60,023 bases of DNA from Bacteroidales bacterium (lineage in GTDB: Bacteria; Bacteroidota; Bacteroidia; Bacteroidales; CG2-30-32-10): assembly GCA_035353855.1 (NCBI GenBank), contig DAOQAK010000019.1, forward strand, positions 1 through 60,023, written 5' to 3'. Below, piece by piece: positions 42,199 through 49,947 of this stretch (position 1 is the stretch's first letter; each line of letters starts with the position of its first letter). The notes under the pieces are model-generated. The model had not been told where the DNA came from. It searched no databases and saw only the letters and a program-made list of their open reading frames with translations. Position numbers and translations under genes: made by a program.

Positions 42199-43407
42199 TT
42201 ATACTTCCCTCCAGTTTGATTTTAGTTTACCTAATTTAACAGCAATATTTATTGTACGTTGAGCTCTTTTCACAACTGGTGGATCGATCATTTTTGTTCC
42301 GAGAGAAACAACACCTAATCCTTTTTCTCCAGCTTCAATAAATGCATTTACAATTTTTTTAGCTTTTTCAATTTCTGAATCATCCGGACCAAAATTTTCC
42401 TGGATAACCCTTATTTGTCGAGGATGGATACAACCCATTCCATCAAAACCAAGAGCCTTCGATTTCAATACATTTTGTTTCAGTCCTTCCATATCAGCAA
42501 CATCAGAGAACACCGAATCTATCGGTTGAATTCCTGCAGCACGACATGCATTCACGACCTGGCTACGTGCATAAAATGATTCGACACCTTCTGATGTACG
42601 TTTAGTGCCTAGATCTGCTGTATAATCTTCCAATCCAATAGCCATAGCAACTATATTTTCTGAAGAAGAAGCAATTTCAAATGCTTTTATAACGCCCAGG
42701 CAACTTTCAATAATTGGCATCAGCCAAACGTTTCCTTTAATTTTATTCTTCTTTTTGATATCTTCGATTTTTTTATTCACCTGTTGAATCTGCTCTGCAC
42801 TCTCACATTTAGGAATAAGAAGGAGATTAACGTTATGTGGAATTAAAAATTCCAAATCATCCAACCCGCGAGGAACCTGGTTTATACGAACCATACGTTC
42901 CACACCATAAAAATCGACAGAACGTAATGCATTTCTTACAACAAATGATGCTTCAAACTTTTTATCAGGAGCAACAGCATCTTCAAGATCAAGAATGATT
43001 CCGTCAGGTTTATGAATGCCGGAATTTATCATCAGGTTTGGAGTATTTCCTGGTAAGTATAACCTGGAGAACCGGAATCTGTCTTTCTCTGTCTGATACT
43101 GATTTTGCTTAAGAACAGGTAATAAATATTCTTTATCAGAGTCCATTACTTGTTTTATTGCAGCTTCAAGTCTAGCAGCAATAACGAAATCAAGCGCACC
43201 TGAATCCTCTATAAGTATTTTTGCATTTTTTATTTCAAAAAATGAAAGGATATCGGTTGCTAATTTATGAATGCTTTTACCAAACATCACGTTAACCTTA
43301 CTTTCTATTTTAAGGTCAACGCCACCTTTGGTTATTAGCTCAATGCTTACATGACAATCGGAACGTATTCCCTTTCCTTTATTGCCAACTAATGCAGTTT
43401 TTGTCAA
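42199..43407 (-). CDS. citDE: Citrate lyase gamma-beta fusion (acyl carrier CitD and aldolase CitE)
   Basis: A single 402-residue chain combining two citrate lyase subunits. Residues 1-95 are a CitD acyl-carrier domain: RSDCHVSIEL with predicted prosthetic-group Ser16, VNVMFGKSI, LIEDSGALDFVIAARLEAAI. Residues about 110-402 are CitE/HpcH-type aldolase: RFSRLYLPGNTPNLM, ILDLEDAVAPDKK, MVRINQVPRGLDDLEFL, LMPIIESCLGV, AMAIGLEDYTADLGT, GMGCIHPRQI, for citryl cleavage. Separate genes are usual, so the fusion is notable. The start is TTG preceded 4 nt upstream by a strong Shine-Dalgarno (43412-43420), rare in this window. Confidence 0.9.
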   Translation of the reverse strand: MTKTALVGNKGKGIRSDCHVSIELITKGGVDLKIESKVNVMFGKSIHKLATDILSFFEIKNAKILIEDSGALDFVIAARLEAAIKQVMDSDKEYLLPVLKQNQYQTEKDRFRFSRLYLPGNTPNLMINSGIHKPDGIILDLEDAVAPDKKFEASFVVRNALRSVDFYGVERMVRINQVPRGLDDLEFLIPHNVNLLLIPKCESAEQIQQVNKKIEDIKKKNKIKGNVWLMPIIESCLGVIKAFEIASSSENIVAMAIGLEDYTADLGTKRTSEGVESFYARSQVVNACRAAGIQPIDSVFSDVADMEGLKQNVLKSKALGFDGMGCIHPRQIRVIQENFGPDDSEIEKAKKIVNAFIEAGEKGLGVVSLGTKMIDPPVVKRAQRTINIAVKLGKLKSNWREV

Positions 43408-43411
43408 AGTA

Positions 43412-43420
43412 CCCTCCTTT
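43412..43420 (-). promoter_or_regulatory. Strong Shine-Dalgarno for the citDE TTG start
   Basis: Reads AAAGGAGGG on the minus strand, 4 nt before the TTG. Most genes here have no such motif, so it decides this start and suggests efficient initiation. Confidence 0.7.
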
Positions 43421-43430
43421 TTGTATTTTA

Positions 43431-43732
43431 TTAATTGTTAGGTTGACCTAAATGAATTCCACCATTTTTATCAATATGAAGATTTTGCTCTTCTTTGGTC
43501 TCTGGTTCTTTAGCTTTCTGAGTTGCCTTTTGCTGAACCGGTATCTTATTTTGCTTATGCAAACAACAAGAATCTGTCTTTATATTATTTATTGAATCAA
43601 TAATATTTTGTTTTTCAATTTTTAAAATAGAATCAATAATTGCTTGCTCATTATTATTATCTTTTTCGCTTAAGTATTACAAGAAACTAAAAGCAGAAAC
43701 GTTATAACTAATGTAAAGAAAGAATTACGCAT
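43431..43732 (-). pseudogene. Frameshifted small DS-repeat lipoprotein
   Basis: From ATG 43732 the frame gives MRNSFFTLVITFLLLVSCNT, a perfect lipoprotein signal, and then hits TAA at 43670-43672. In the neighbouring (-1) frame the protein continues as LSEKDNNNEQAIIDSILKIE through QNIIDSINNIK to HIDKNGGIHLGQPNN and a stop at 43431. The joined product, about 100 residues, has the same plan as the intact lipoproteins at 43818 and 44335 (lipobox, then DSI repeats). Its -7 position reads TACTTTTA (43759-43766, minus strand) instead of ending in G, so the promoter seems damaged as well. A sequencing indel remains possible. Confidence 0.75.
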
Positions 43733-43770
43733 AAAAATTATTTATTTGAATTCTTTGGTAAAAGTATAAA

Positions 43771-43800
43771 AAAAAAGAGTGCTTTTAGGCACTCTTTTTT
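43771..43800 (-). terminator. Terminator of the 79-residue lipoprotein gene
   Basis: AAAAAAGAGTGC (43771-43782) pairs with GCACTCTTTTTT (43789-43800) around a 6-nt loop; T-rich on the minus-strand exit. It lies 18 bp past the stop. Confidence 0.85.
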
Positions 43801-43817
43801 TTTATTGAAGACGAAAA

Positions 43818-44057
43818 TTACTTAGCTTTTTTTTCATCTTTCTTTTCATCTTTTTTCTTTAAAGTGTCAGCTTCAATTTTTGCAATTGAATCAGCTTTTA
43901 ATGAATCAGCTACCTGGATAGCTTTTTCAGCTTGAGCAATTGAATCAGCTTTTAAAGAATCTTTTAATTTTTGTTCTTTTTCTTTGTCATTACCACCACC
44001 GCATGCAACGAAAGTTACAACACCAGCAGCAATAAATAATGCGAATACTTTTTTCAT
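43818..44057 (-). CDS. Small DS-repeat lipoprotein
   Basis: A 79-residue lipoprotein: signal MKKVFALFIAAGVVTFVACG (Cys 19), then a highly charged helix with repeated ADS-I/L units (LKADSIAQAEKAIQVADSLK, then ADSIAKIEADTL) and a Lys/Asp/Glu tail. It should be a long alpha-helix or coiled coil tethered to a membrane, by shape similar to Lpp-type spacers (inference). Paralogue of 44335-44676, with near-identical signal and promoter. Own terminator. Function unknown. Confidence 0.8.
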   Translation of the reverse strand: MKKVFALFIAAGVVTFVACGGGNDKEKEQKLKDSLKADSIAQAEKAIQVADSLKADSIAKIEADTLKKKDEKKDEKKAK

Positions 44058-44087
44058 GTGTTTTTAAAATTTAGGTTAATTCAGTGG

Positions 44088-44117
44088 CAAAATTATTTAT
44101 TATTTATTTCTTACAAA
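44088..44117 (-). promoter_or_regulatory. Promoter of the 79-residue lipoprotein gene
   Basis: On the minus strand TTTG (44114-44117), 18 nt, TAATTTTG (44088-44095), 30 nt before the ATG. The same spacing and box as the paralogue at 44706-44735. Confidence 0.75.
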
Positions 44118-44287
44118 ACAATTTTCGACTTTTTTTTTAACATTTTTTATGTATTTTTTATATATGCTTAATATAAAGCGACTTACATAATAAAAAAAAT
44201 CAAGTATTTATCACTATTAACAGTTTAAAATAAATTTTGGTATGGTAATTTATGTTAAAATCAACAAATATATATTCATTTGATAAA

Positions 44288-44317
44288 AAAAAGGAGGATT
44301 GTTTAATCCTCCTTTTT
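44288..44317 (-). terminator. Terminator of the 113-residue lipoprotein gene
   Basis: AAAAAGGAGGATT (44288-44300) pairs with AATCCTCCTTTTT (44305-44317) around GTTT; T-run on the minus-strand exit. It lies 17 bp past the stop. Confidence 0.88.
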
Positions 44318-44334
44318 TAATAAATTTTCATTTA

Positions 44335-44676
44335 TTAATTAGTTTTCTTTGTAGTTCCACCAGGTCTGGTACCTTTAGGCTGAGCTGTTGTGCCTGAAGT
44401 TGTTGTTTTTGGAGCCTGTCCTTGTGGATGGTAACCTTGTTTAGGTTTAGGTTTATTCTTTTCAGCTTTCTGAATAGAATCTTGTCTTAAAGAATCCATT
44501 CTTCTCTGATCTGCTTCAACTCTTGCTAAAGAATCAGCTTCTCTTTTAGCTTTTTCAGCAGAATTTATTGAATCCTGTCTTTCTTTTTCTTTCTTTTCCT
44601 GATCCGCTTTGCTGGGACCACAAGCAACGAATGTAACCATTCCTGCTACTAATGCTAATGCAAATAATTTTTTCAT
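44335..44676 (-). CDS. Small DS-repeat lipoprotein with Pro/Thr/Gly tail
   Basis: A 113-residue lipoprotein paralogous to 43818-44057: signal MKKLFALALVAGMVTFVACG (Cys 19), then charged helix with RQDSINSAEKAKREADSLAR and RMDSLRQDSIQKAEK, then a flexible tail (KPKQGYHPQGQAPKTTTSGT and following) rich in Pro, Gln, Thr and Gly. A helix plus a low-complexity tail suggests a surface or periplasmic spacer. It has its own TTTG-N18-TAATTTTG promoter and a terminator. No family recognised. Confidence 0.8.
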   Translation of the reverse strand: MKKLFALALVAGMVTFVACGPSKADQEKKEKERQDSINSAEKAKREADSLARVEADQRRMDSLRQDSIQKAEKNKPKPKQGYHPQGQAPKTTTSGTTAQPKGTRPGGTTKKTN

Positions 44677-44705
44677 ATTTTTTGTTTTTTTGGTTAACCT
44701 GTGGG

Positions 44706-44735
44706 CAAAATTAATATTTATTTTAATATGACAAA
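44706..44735 (-). promoter_or_regulatory. Promoter of the 113-residue lipoprotein gene
   Basis: On the minus strand TTTG (44732-44735), 18 nt, TAATTTTG (44706-44713), 29 nt before the ATG. A textbook Bacteroidota promoter. Confidence 0.78.
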
Positions 44736-44762
44736 CTTTTTTTTTATTTAAAAAAAATTATA

Positions 44763-44770
44763 TACTTTTG
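44763..44770 (+). promoter_or_regulatory. -7 box for the Ig-like lipoprotein gene
   Basis: TACTTTTG matches TAnnTTTG, 57 nt before the ATG at 44828; no -33 TTTG at the expected place. Confidence 0.45.
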
Positions 44771-44827
44771 TCGCAAAATAAAGATGAATTCAAATTAACC
44801 TTATTATTAACTTAACACAAAATTATT

Positions 44828-45499
44828 ATGAAAAAAATTCTTTTATCTGTAGCAGCGTTAGCATTTGTATTTGGTGTTACGCTAACTTCATGTACAAAAG
44901 ATGATGTAACAGCTCCAGTTATTACGTTAACAGGTGCAGCAACTATTACCTTAGACCTTGGTGATACATATACCGATTTAGGAGCAACAGCAACTGATGC
45001 AGAAGATGGTGATTTAACTACAAGCATTGTTCCAACCAGTACAGTTAACACAAGCCAGGTTGGAATGTATACAGTAAAATATAATGTTACTGACGCTGCC
45101 GGTAATGCAGCTGATGAAGTAACAAGAACTGTATATGTAAGAGCTGACAAATTAGTTGGTACATATAATGTAAGTTGTGTTATTTCTTCAGGTCCTGGTG
45201 CTCCAGGTTGGGATGGTACAGTAACCGTTACTGCATCCAGCACAGATTATAACAAACTGGTTATTCATAATTTTGCCGGATGGGGTGATCCTGTAGTAGC
45301 AACTATTACTGTAAGTGGAGCTAATATAACAGTTCCTTCACAACACCCAACTGGCGTTCCATCTGGAAGTGAAGGAACAGCAGCAGGTACAACCGGAACA
45401 TATAATGGAACTACTTTCAAGATTAATACTCTTAATTACACTTGGACATATGATACAGGTGGTATTGATGTATGTGCTGAAACTTGGACAAAATTATAA
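44828..45499 (+). CDS. Lipoprotein with DUF5011 Ig-like domain
   Basis: A 223-residue lipoprotein. Signal MKKILLSVAALAFVFGVTLT with lipobox LTSC (Cys 22). Residues about 28-102 are a bacterial Ig-like DUF5011 domain: APVITLTGAATITLDLGDTY, DLGATATDAEDGDL, VGMYTVKYNVTDAAGNAADE. Residues 108-223 form a second beta-rich domain (LVGTYNVSCVISS, then WDGTVTVTASSTDYN) that resembles small lipocalin-like or carbohydrate-binding sandwiches, not assigned. A short paralogue of the first domain stands alone at 46323. Strong terminator follows. Confidence 0.85.
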   Translation: MKKILLSVAALAFVFGVTLTSCTKDDVTAPVITLTGAATITLDLGDTYTDLGATATDAEDGDLTTSIVPTSTVNTSQVGMYTVKYNVTDAAGNAADEVTRTVYVRADKLVGTYNVSCVISSGPGAPGWDGTVTVTASSTDYNKLVIHNFAGWGDPVVATITVSGANITVPSQHPTGVPSGSEGTAAGTTGTYNGTTFKINTLNYTWTYDTGGIDVCAETWTKL

Positions 45500-45512
45500 T
45501 TCTATTTTTTAA

Positions 45513-45550
45513 AAAAAAAGAGATACATGAGTTCATGTATCTCTTTTTTT
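45513..45550 (+). terminator. Terminator of the DUF5011 lipoprotein gene
   Basis: AAAAAAAGAGATACATGA pairs with TCATGTATCTCTTTTTTT across a 2-nt apparent loop, ending in a long T-run; a very stable hairpin 14 bp after the stop. Confidence 0.9.
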
Positions 45551-45594
45551 TTTACATTAGTATAATTATTGCAATTGCTTTTATTAAAAAAATC

Positions 45595-46272
45595 ATGAAA
45601 ACGTCAATTAGTATCATATTTATAATTCTATTCTCTCCTATATTTTTATTAGGACAATCAGATAGCACATTTAAATCATCTTTAAACGATTCTATATTAA
45701 ATAAAATATATTCACACATTCCTAAGGGGTGGACTATTACAGAAAAGGGCAATCAAATTGTATTTCAACGCAACGACTCTATTTTCTCTTTAGAAGAATA
45801 TCGTTTTGATACAAAATACATGACCGAAACAAAAGCTGAAAAAAATGAAAAAATAATAACAAACGGAAAAAAAATTGTTAGCAAACTTGTTTTAAGATAT
45901 GAGACCCGTTGGAGCTATTCAAAAACCTTAACTACAAAAAATAATAATGCTTTATATAGCCAAAAATTACAAAAACTTCCTGAAAAATACAAAATAACTT
46001 CTCTTTATAATAAAAAATTAAGCACCAAACTTAATTCTGTATATACTGGTATAACCGATAAAGAAAAGGATGCAGTAAAAAAATACGAAAAAGAGCGTGT
46101 TGAAATATTATCAAAAATAATTACACTTCCGATGTATAATACTGAAAAATATAGTTTTTTTATTGTTTCAATGGAAGGGTATAATAATGATAATCATTAT
46201 ATAATCCCAGAAGCAGCATCATCTGAGTTTTTTAAAATATTAACACTGTTTTTTGAGTTTTCCGCAAATTAA
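45595..46272 (+). CDS. Exported protein of unknown function
   Basis: A 225-residue exported protein. ATG 45595 gives the signal MKTSISIIFIILFSPIFLLG (cleavage near GQS); longer readings run back through the terminator of the previous gene and are rejected. The mature part is lysine-rich with no motif recognised (SHIPKGWTITEKGNQIVFQR, YRFDTKYMTETKAEKNEKII, EGYNNDNHYIIPEAASSEFF). No homologous pattern known to me. It stands alone. Confidence 0.65.
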   Translation: MKTSISIIFIILFSPIFLLGQSDSTFKSSLNDSILNKIYSHIPKGWTITEKGNQIVFQRNDSIFSLEEYRFDTKYMTETKAEKNEKIITNGKKIVSKLVLRYETRWSYSKTLTTKNNNALYSQKLQKLPEKYKITSLYNKKLSTKLNSVYTGITDKEKDAVKKYEKERVEILSKIITLPMYNTEKYSFFIVSMEGYNNDNHYIIPEAASSEFFKILTLFFEFSAN

Positions 46273-46322
46273 CCTTTCTTCTTTGTTATATGTTTTTTAT
46301 CTTTGCTAAAAACATAATCAAT

Positions 46323-46652
46323 ATGAAAACATTACACGTGATCTTATCCGGTATTATAACTATTTCTTTATTCTTTATAATTTCGTGTAAAGATAAAAAT
46401 GAAGATACCACTTCGCCTGTTATTACGGTGAATGGGAATAATCCGTATACTGTTAGGCAAGGCACCACATATTCCGATCCCGGCGCTACTGCCACTGATG
46501 ACACCGATGGCGACATTACTTCAAAAATAGTTGTTATAAATAATGTAAATACTACCGATACGGGTTCGTACCAGGTTAAATATAATGTTGCCGACAATGC
46601 CGGTAATGCAGCCGAAGAAAAAGTAAGGACGGTAAAAGTGATTTTCATGTAA
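46323..46652 (+). CDS. Short lipoprotein made of one DUF5011 Ig-like domain
   Basis: A 109-residue lipoprotein: signal MKTLHVILSGIITISLFFII then SC (Cys 22), followed by one complete DUF5011 domain (SPVITVNGNNPYTVRQGTTY, DPGATATDDTDGDI, TGSYQVKYNVADNAGNAAEE). It ends right after the domain. Paralogue of residues 28-102 of the 44828 product, sharing almost the same VKYNV-D-AGNAA core. ATG 46290 would place the TATCTTTG box (46298-46305) inside the gene, so 46323 is used. Confidence 0.82.
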   Translation: MKTLHVILSGIITISLFFIISCKDKNEDTTSPVITVNGNNPYTVRQGTTYSDPGATATDDTDGDITSKIVVINNVNTTDTGSYQVKYNVADNAGNAAEEKVRTVKVIFM

Positions 46653-46673
46653 AAACTTTTTCCTTAAAACTTT

Positions 46674-46699
46674 AAAACGACACTTAACCGTGTCGTTTT
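46674..46699 (+). terminator. Terminator of the short DUF5011 gene
   Basis: AAAACGACAC (46674-46683) pairs with GTGTCGTTTT (46690-46699) around a 6-nt loop, followed by CTTTTT. Confidence 0.88.
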
Positions 46700-46726
46700 C
46701 TTTTTAAAATATTCCTACCTTTGCTC

Positions 46727-48664
46727 ATGATGAAAAGGTTACTCAAAGGCAGTTATTATAAGATTTTTTTCACCAGGATACTTTACGTATTTATTCTTTT
46801 TTCATTAACAAGAATATTGTTTTTCGTTTTCAATCATCAATATTTTCAAACAACTTTAGTTGAATTTTTAAAAATTTTATTTTACGGTCTTCTTTTCGAC
46901 CTTTCAGCAATTATTGCATTCTATTCCATTTTTATATTCTTTAGCATTATTCCATTTCATTTAAAGCACTCCAAAGAATATCAAAAATTTTTACAATTCC
47001 TTTTCACTATTTCTACAGCAATTGTTTTAGCCGGAAATTTATTGGACTGCGAATATTTTAAATTCACACAATCGCGCACAATAGCCGATATTTTTAATGT
47101 TCTGGGATTGGGTTCCGATTTTACTTCACTCCTGCCCCAATATGTAAAAGATTTCTGGTACCTGTTCCTGGTATGGATTTTATTAATCATCTTAACATGG
47201 ATTTTCTTTAGCAAAACAAAAATTATTGCAGATGAAATTTCAATAAAGAAAAAAATATTTTCCTTCTATCTAAAGGAAACTTTAATTTTTATTTTAATTT
47301 CAGGTATTAGTATTGTTGGATTCCGTGGGGGATTCCAGCTCCGCCCAATCAGTATCATGACCGCAGGGCAATATACTTCGACACAAAATGTAGCACTGGT
47401 ATTAAATACTCCTTTTACAATTATAAAAACTATTGGAAAAACTGGTGTTAAGAATATCAAATATTTTGATGACAAAGAACTAAAAAATATATTTTCACCA
47501 ATACATAATTATAAAAAAGATACGGCACAAAAAAAATTAAATGTTGTTATCATAATTCTCGAAAGTTTTTCAAAAGAATATATTGGTGCATTAAATAAAG
47601 AACTCGATAATGGTAAATATAAAGGGTATACTCCTTTTCTTGATTCACTGATAAATCACAGTCTTGTATTTACCAATGCTTTTGCAAATGGCAAACGTTC
47701 TATCGAAGGCGTTCCTTCTGTGCTTGCAAGTATTCCTTCGTTAATGAATGATGCTTTCATCACTTCGGTTTATTCCGGAAATAAATTTAACAGTATTGCC
47801 AGTTTGCTTAAAGGAGAAGGGTATACCTCTTCATTCTTTCATGGTGGCACAAATGGGACAATGGGATTTGATGCATTTATAAATTCTGCCGGTTTTGATA
47901 AATATTATGGACGGACAGAATATAATAATGAAAAAGATTTTGATGGCAAATGGGGTATTTGCGATGAAGAATTTCTGCAATATACTGCCACAACACTTGA
48001 TCATTCATCGAAACCTTTTATAGCAGGAATATTTTCTCTTTCTTCTCATCACCCTTATAATATTCCGGTACGATATAAAAATAAATTCAAAGGCGGGAAA
48101 TTACCAATTTTAAAAAGTATTCAATATACCGATTATGCTTTAAATAGATTTTTTAAAACGCTATCAGAAAAGTCATGGTTCGATAATACAATATTCGTTA
48201 TTACTGCCGATCACACTTCGGAATCGCAATACCCGGAATACCAGACACGCTGTGGGATGTACCGAATCCCAATTATTTTTTACCGCCACAACAGTGATTT
48301 GAAAGGAGAATGCAAAACCATAACTCAACAGGTCGATATCATGCCTTCTGTTTTAGATTATCTTAACTTTGATAAAAATTTTATTTCATATGGTGAAAGT
48401 GTTTTCGACAGTACACATAAACATTATGCAATAAGTTATGTAAATGAAACATACCAGGTAGTAATGAACGATTATGTTTTAGTGTTCGACGGGAATCATG
48501 CTTTATCTCTTTATAATCATGCAAAAGATAAACTTCTTACAAATAATATCATCAACAAAAACTCTATTATAAAAAAAGAAATTGAACAACATGTTAAAGG
48601 AATAATTCAGGTGTATAACAGCAATTTGATTGAAAATAAAATGACCATAAAAGAACTGAAATGA
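46727..48664 (+). CDS. LtaS-like sulfatase-family phosphotransferase
   Basis: A 645-residue inner-membrane protein of the alkaline-phosphatase superfamily, like LtaS and MdoB, which move phosphoglycerol (or similar) from a lipid to a glycan and release diacylglycerol. About five N-terminal helices (1-240), then the periplasmic enzyme: VVIIILESFSKEY with a metal-binding Glu, the predicted nucleophile in NGKRSIEGVPSVL, SSFFHGGTNGTMGFDAF, GIFSLSSHHPYNIP and VITADHTSES. The nucleophile is Ser here where Gram-positive LtaS has Thr. The TTG at 46721 belongs to a TACCTTTG promoter box, so ATG 46727 is preferred. It overlaps the lipid kinase gene by 4 bp. Confidence 0.88.
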   Translation: MMKRLLKGSYYKIFFTRILYVFILFSLTRILFFVFNHQYFQTTLVEFLKILFYGLLFDLSAIIAFYSIFIFFSIIPFHLKHSKEYQKFLQFLFTISTAIVLAGNLLDCEYFKFTQSRTIADIFNVLGLGSDFTSLLPQYVKDFWYLFLVWILLIILTWIFFSKTKIIADEISIKKKIFSFYLKETLIFILISGISIVGFRGGFQLRPISIMTAGQYTSTQNVALVLNTPFTIIKTIGKTGVKNIKYFDDKELKNIFSPIHNYKKDTAQKKLNVVIIILESFSKEYIGALNKELDNGKYKGYTPFLDSLINHSLVFTNAFANGKRSIEGVPSVLASIPSLMNDAFITSVYSGNKFNSIASLLKGEGYTSSFFHGGTNGTMGFDAFINSAGFDKYYGRTEYNNEKDFDGKWGICDEEFLQYTATTLDHSSKPFIAGIFSLSSHHPYNIPVRYKNKFKGGKLPILKSIQYTDYALNRFFKTLSEKSWFDNTIFVITADHTSESQYPEYQTRCGMYRIPIIFYRHNSDLKGECKTITQQVDIMPSVLDYLNFDKNFISYGESVFDSTHKHYAISYVNETYQVVMNDYVLVFDGNHALSLYNHAKDKLLTNNIINKNSIIKKEIEQHVKGIIQVYNSNLIENKMTIKELK

Positions 48665-49545
48665 GTGAACAAAAAAAGAAAATAATATTCATAATAAATC
48701 CCATTTCAGGCATTGGAAGGCAGGTATTGGTTGAAAGAGCTATTAAAAAATTTCTCGATCATTCCAGATTCACTTATGAAATAATAAAGACAGAATATGC
48801 TCATCATGCAATTGAAATATCGAGAAAAGCATCCCTGGAAAAAACAGATATAGTTGTAGCTGTTGGTGGTGATGGCTCTGCAAATGATGTAGCCTGCGGA
48901 TTGGTGAATTCCGAAACCATCATGGGATTGATTCCTGTCGGCTCAGGCAATGGACTGGCGCATCATCTGAAGATCCCTTATTTATTAAAAAGATCCATTG
49001 GCATAATTAACAGGCAAAAAGTTTCAAGAATAGATACGGCAACTATTAATGACAAACTTTTTATAAGTATTGCCGGCCTTGGGTTCGACGCTTTAGTTGC
49101 CGAGGAATTTGCAAAAAGCAAACGACGCGGTTTCTTTTCGTACCTGATCAATGTAGTTGTTCAGTTTTTTAAATATAAACCTTTGCAATATAAAATCAGT
49201 TTTAATAATCAAAGTATTTCATGTTCCGCTTTATTAGTGAGTTTTGCCAATTCCGACCAGTTTGGTTACAATATTACCATTGCTCCCGATGCCAGGATCA
49301 ATGATGGTTATATTGATTTATGTATTATTCATCCTGTTTCAGTTTTTAGTGCAGCATTTATGGCAAATAAACTTTTCCTGAAAAACATTAACAGATCAAA
49401 GCATGTGGAAATTCATAAAGTTAAAGAAGCACAAATTGAGGTTTCTGATAAGGTTTCCTGTCATATTGATGGCGACCCTGCTGAAAGAACAAATAATGTA
49501 AATATTAAAATTGCACCCAAATCACTTAATATAATCATACCGTAA
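48661..49545 (+). CDS. Diacylglycerol/lipid kinase (YegS/DgkB family)
   Basis: A 294-residue soluble lipid kinase that phosphorylates diacylglycerol or a related lipid. Motifs: IINPISGIGR (about 11-20), VVAVGGDGSANDVACGL (GGDGS 69-73), GLIPVGSGNGLAHHL (94-100), SIAGLGFDALVAEEF and the C-terminal HIDGDPAE. The ATGA overlap with the LtaS-like gene supports diacylglycerol recycling after phosphoglycerol transfer, as DgkB does for LtaS in Firmicutes (inference). A zero-gap junction with the SUI1 gene follows. Confidence 0.92.
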   Translation: MSEQKKKIIFIINPISGIGRQVLVERAIKKFLDHSRFTYEIIKTEYAHHAIEISRKASLEKTDIVVAVGGDGSANDVACGLVNSETIMGLIPVGSGNGLAHHLKIPYLLKRSIGIINRQKVSRIDTATINDKLFISIAGLGFDALVAEEFAKSKRRGFFSYLINVVVQFFKYKPLQYKISFNNQSISCSALLVSFANSDQFGYNITIAPDARINDGYIDLCIIHPVSVFSAAFMANKLFLKNINRSKHVEIHKVKEAQIEVSDKVSCHIDGDPAERTNNVNIKIAPKSLNIIIP

Positions 49546-49887
49546 ATGCAAAAGAAAAAAAATATTTCCGGAGTTGTATATTCTACAAACCCAGATTTTC
49601 AATATAATTATCAAAATAGTGATGAACCCGAAACATTACCCCCGCAACAGCAGCAACTGCGTGTTTTCATTGAAACCAAACACCGCGGCGGAAAAACAGC
49701 TACGGTCGTAAAAGGTTTTATCGGTAAAAATGCTGACCTTGAAACATTGGGCAAACAAATAAAAATGAAATGTGGTACAGGCGGAAGCGTGAAAGATAAT
49801 GAAATAATTATACAAGGGAATTTCAGGGAAAAAGTAACACAATATTTATTAGCCCAAGGATATAAAGCAAAAATAGCAGGAGGTTAA
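49546..49887 (+). CDS. SUI1/YciH family translation factor
   Basis: A 113-residue protein related to eIF1 (SUI1), called YciH in bacteria, thought to act at start-codon selection on the 30S subunit. The core LRVFIETKHRGGKTATVVKG, then GKNADLETLGKQIKMKCGTG, then GSVKDNEIIIQGNFREKV and YKAKIAGG is diagnostic. The N-terminal 35 residues (VVYSTNPDFQYNYQ, PPQQQQLRV) are low complexity, as usual. It begins at the base after the stop of the lipid kinase gene. Confidence 0.93.
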   Translation: MQKKKNISGVVYSTNPDFQYNYQNSDEPETLPPQQQQLRVFIETKHRGGKTATVVKGFIGKNADLETLGKQIKMKCGTGGSVKDNEIIIQGNFREKVTQYLLAQGYKAKIAGG

Positions 49888-49947
49888 ATGTAAATTATTT
49901 TGTATTTTTATAAAAACTAATATCTGAACAAATAACGAATAATAAAT

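Noticed and set aside
44812..45243. Open frame on the minus strand inside the DUF5011 lipoprotein gene
   Set aside because: Val/Thr/Ser-rich translation typical of the antisense of a Gly/Thr-rich gene; no start signal or motif.
45484..45594. Longer N-terminus for the exported protein at 45595
   Set aside because: It would be translated through the terminator hairpin of the previous gene and would hide the signal peptide.
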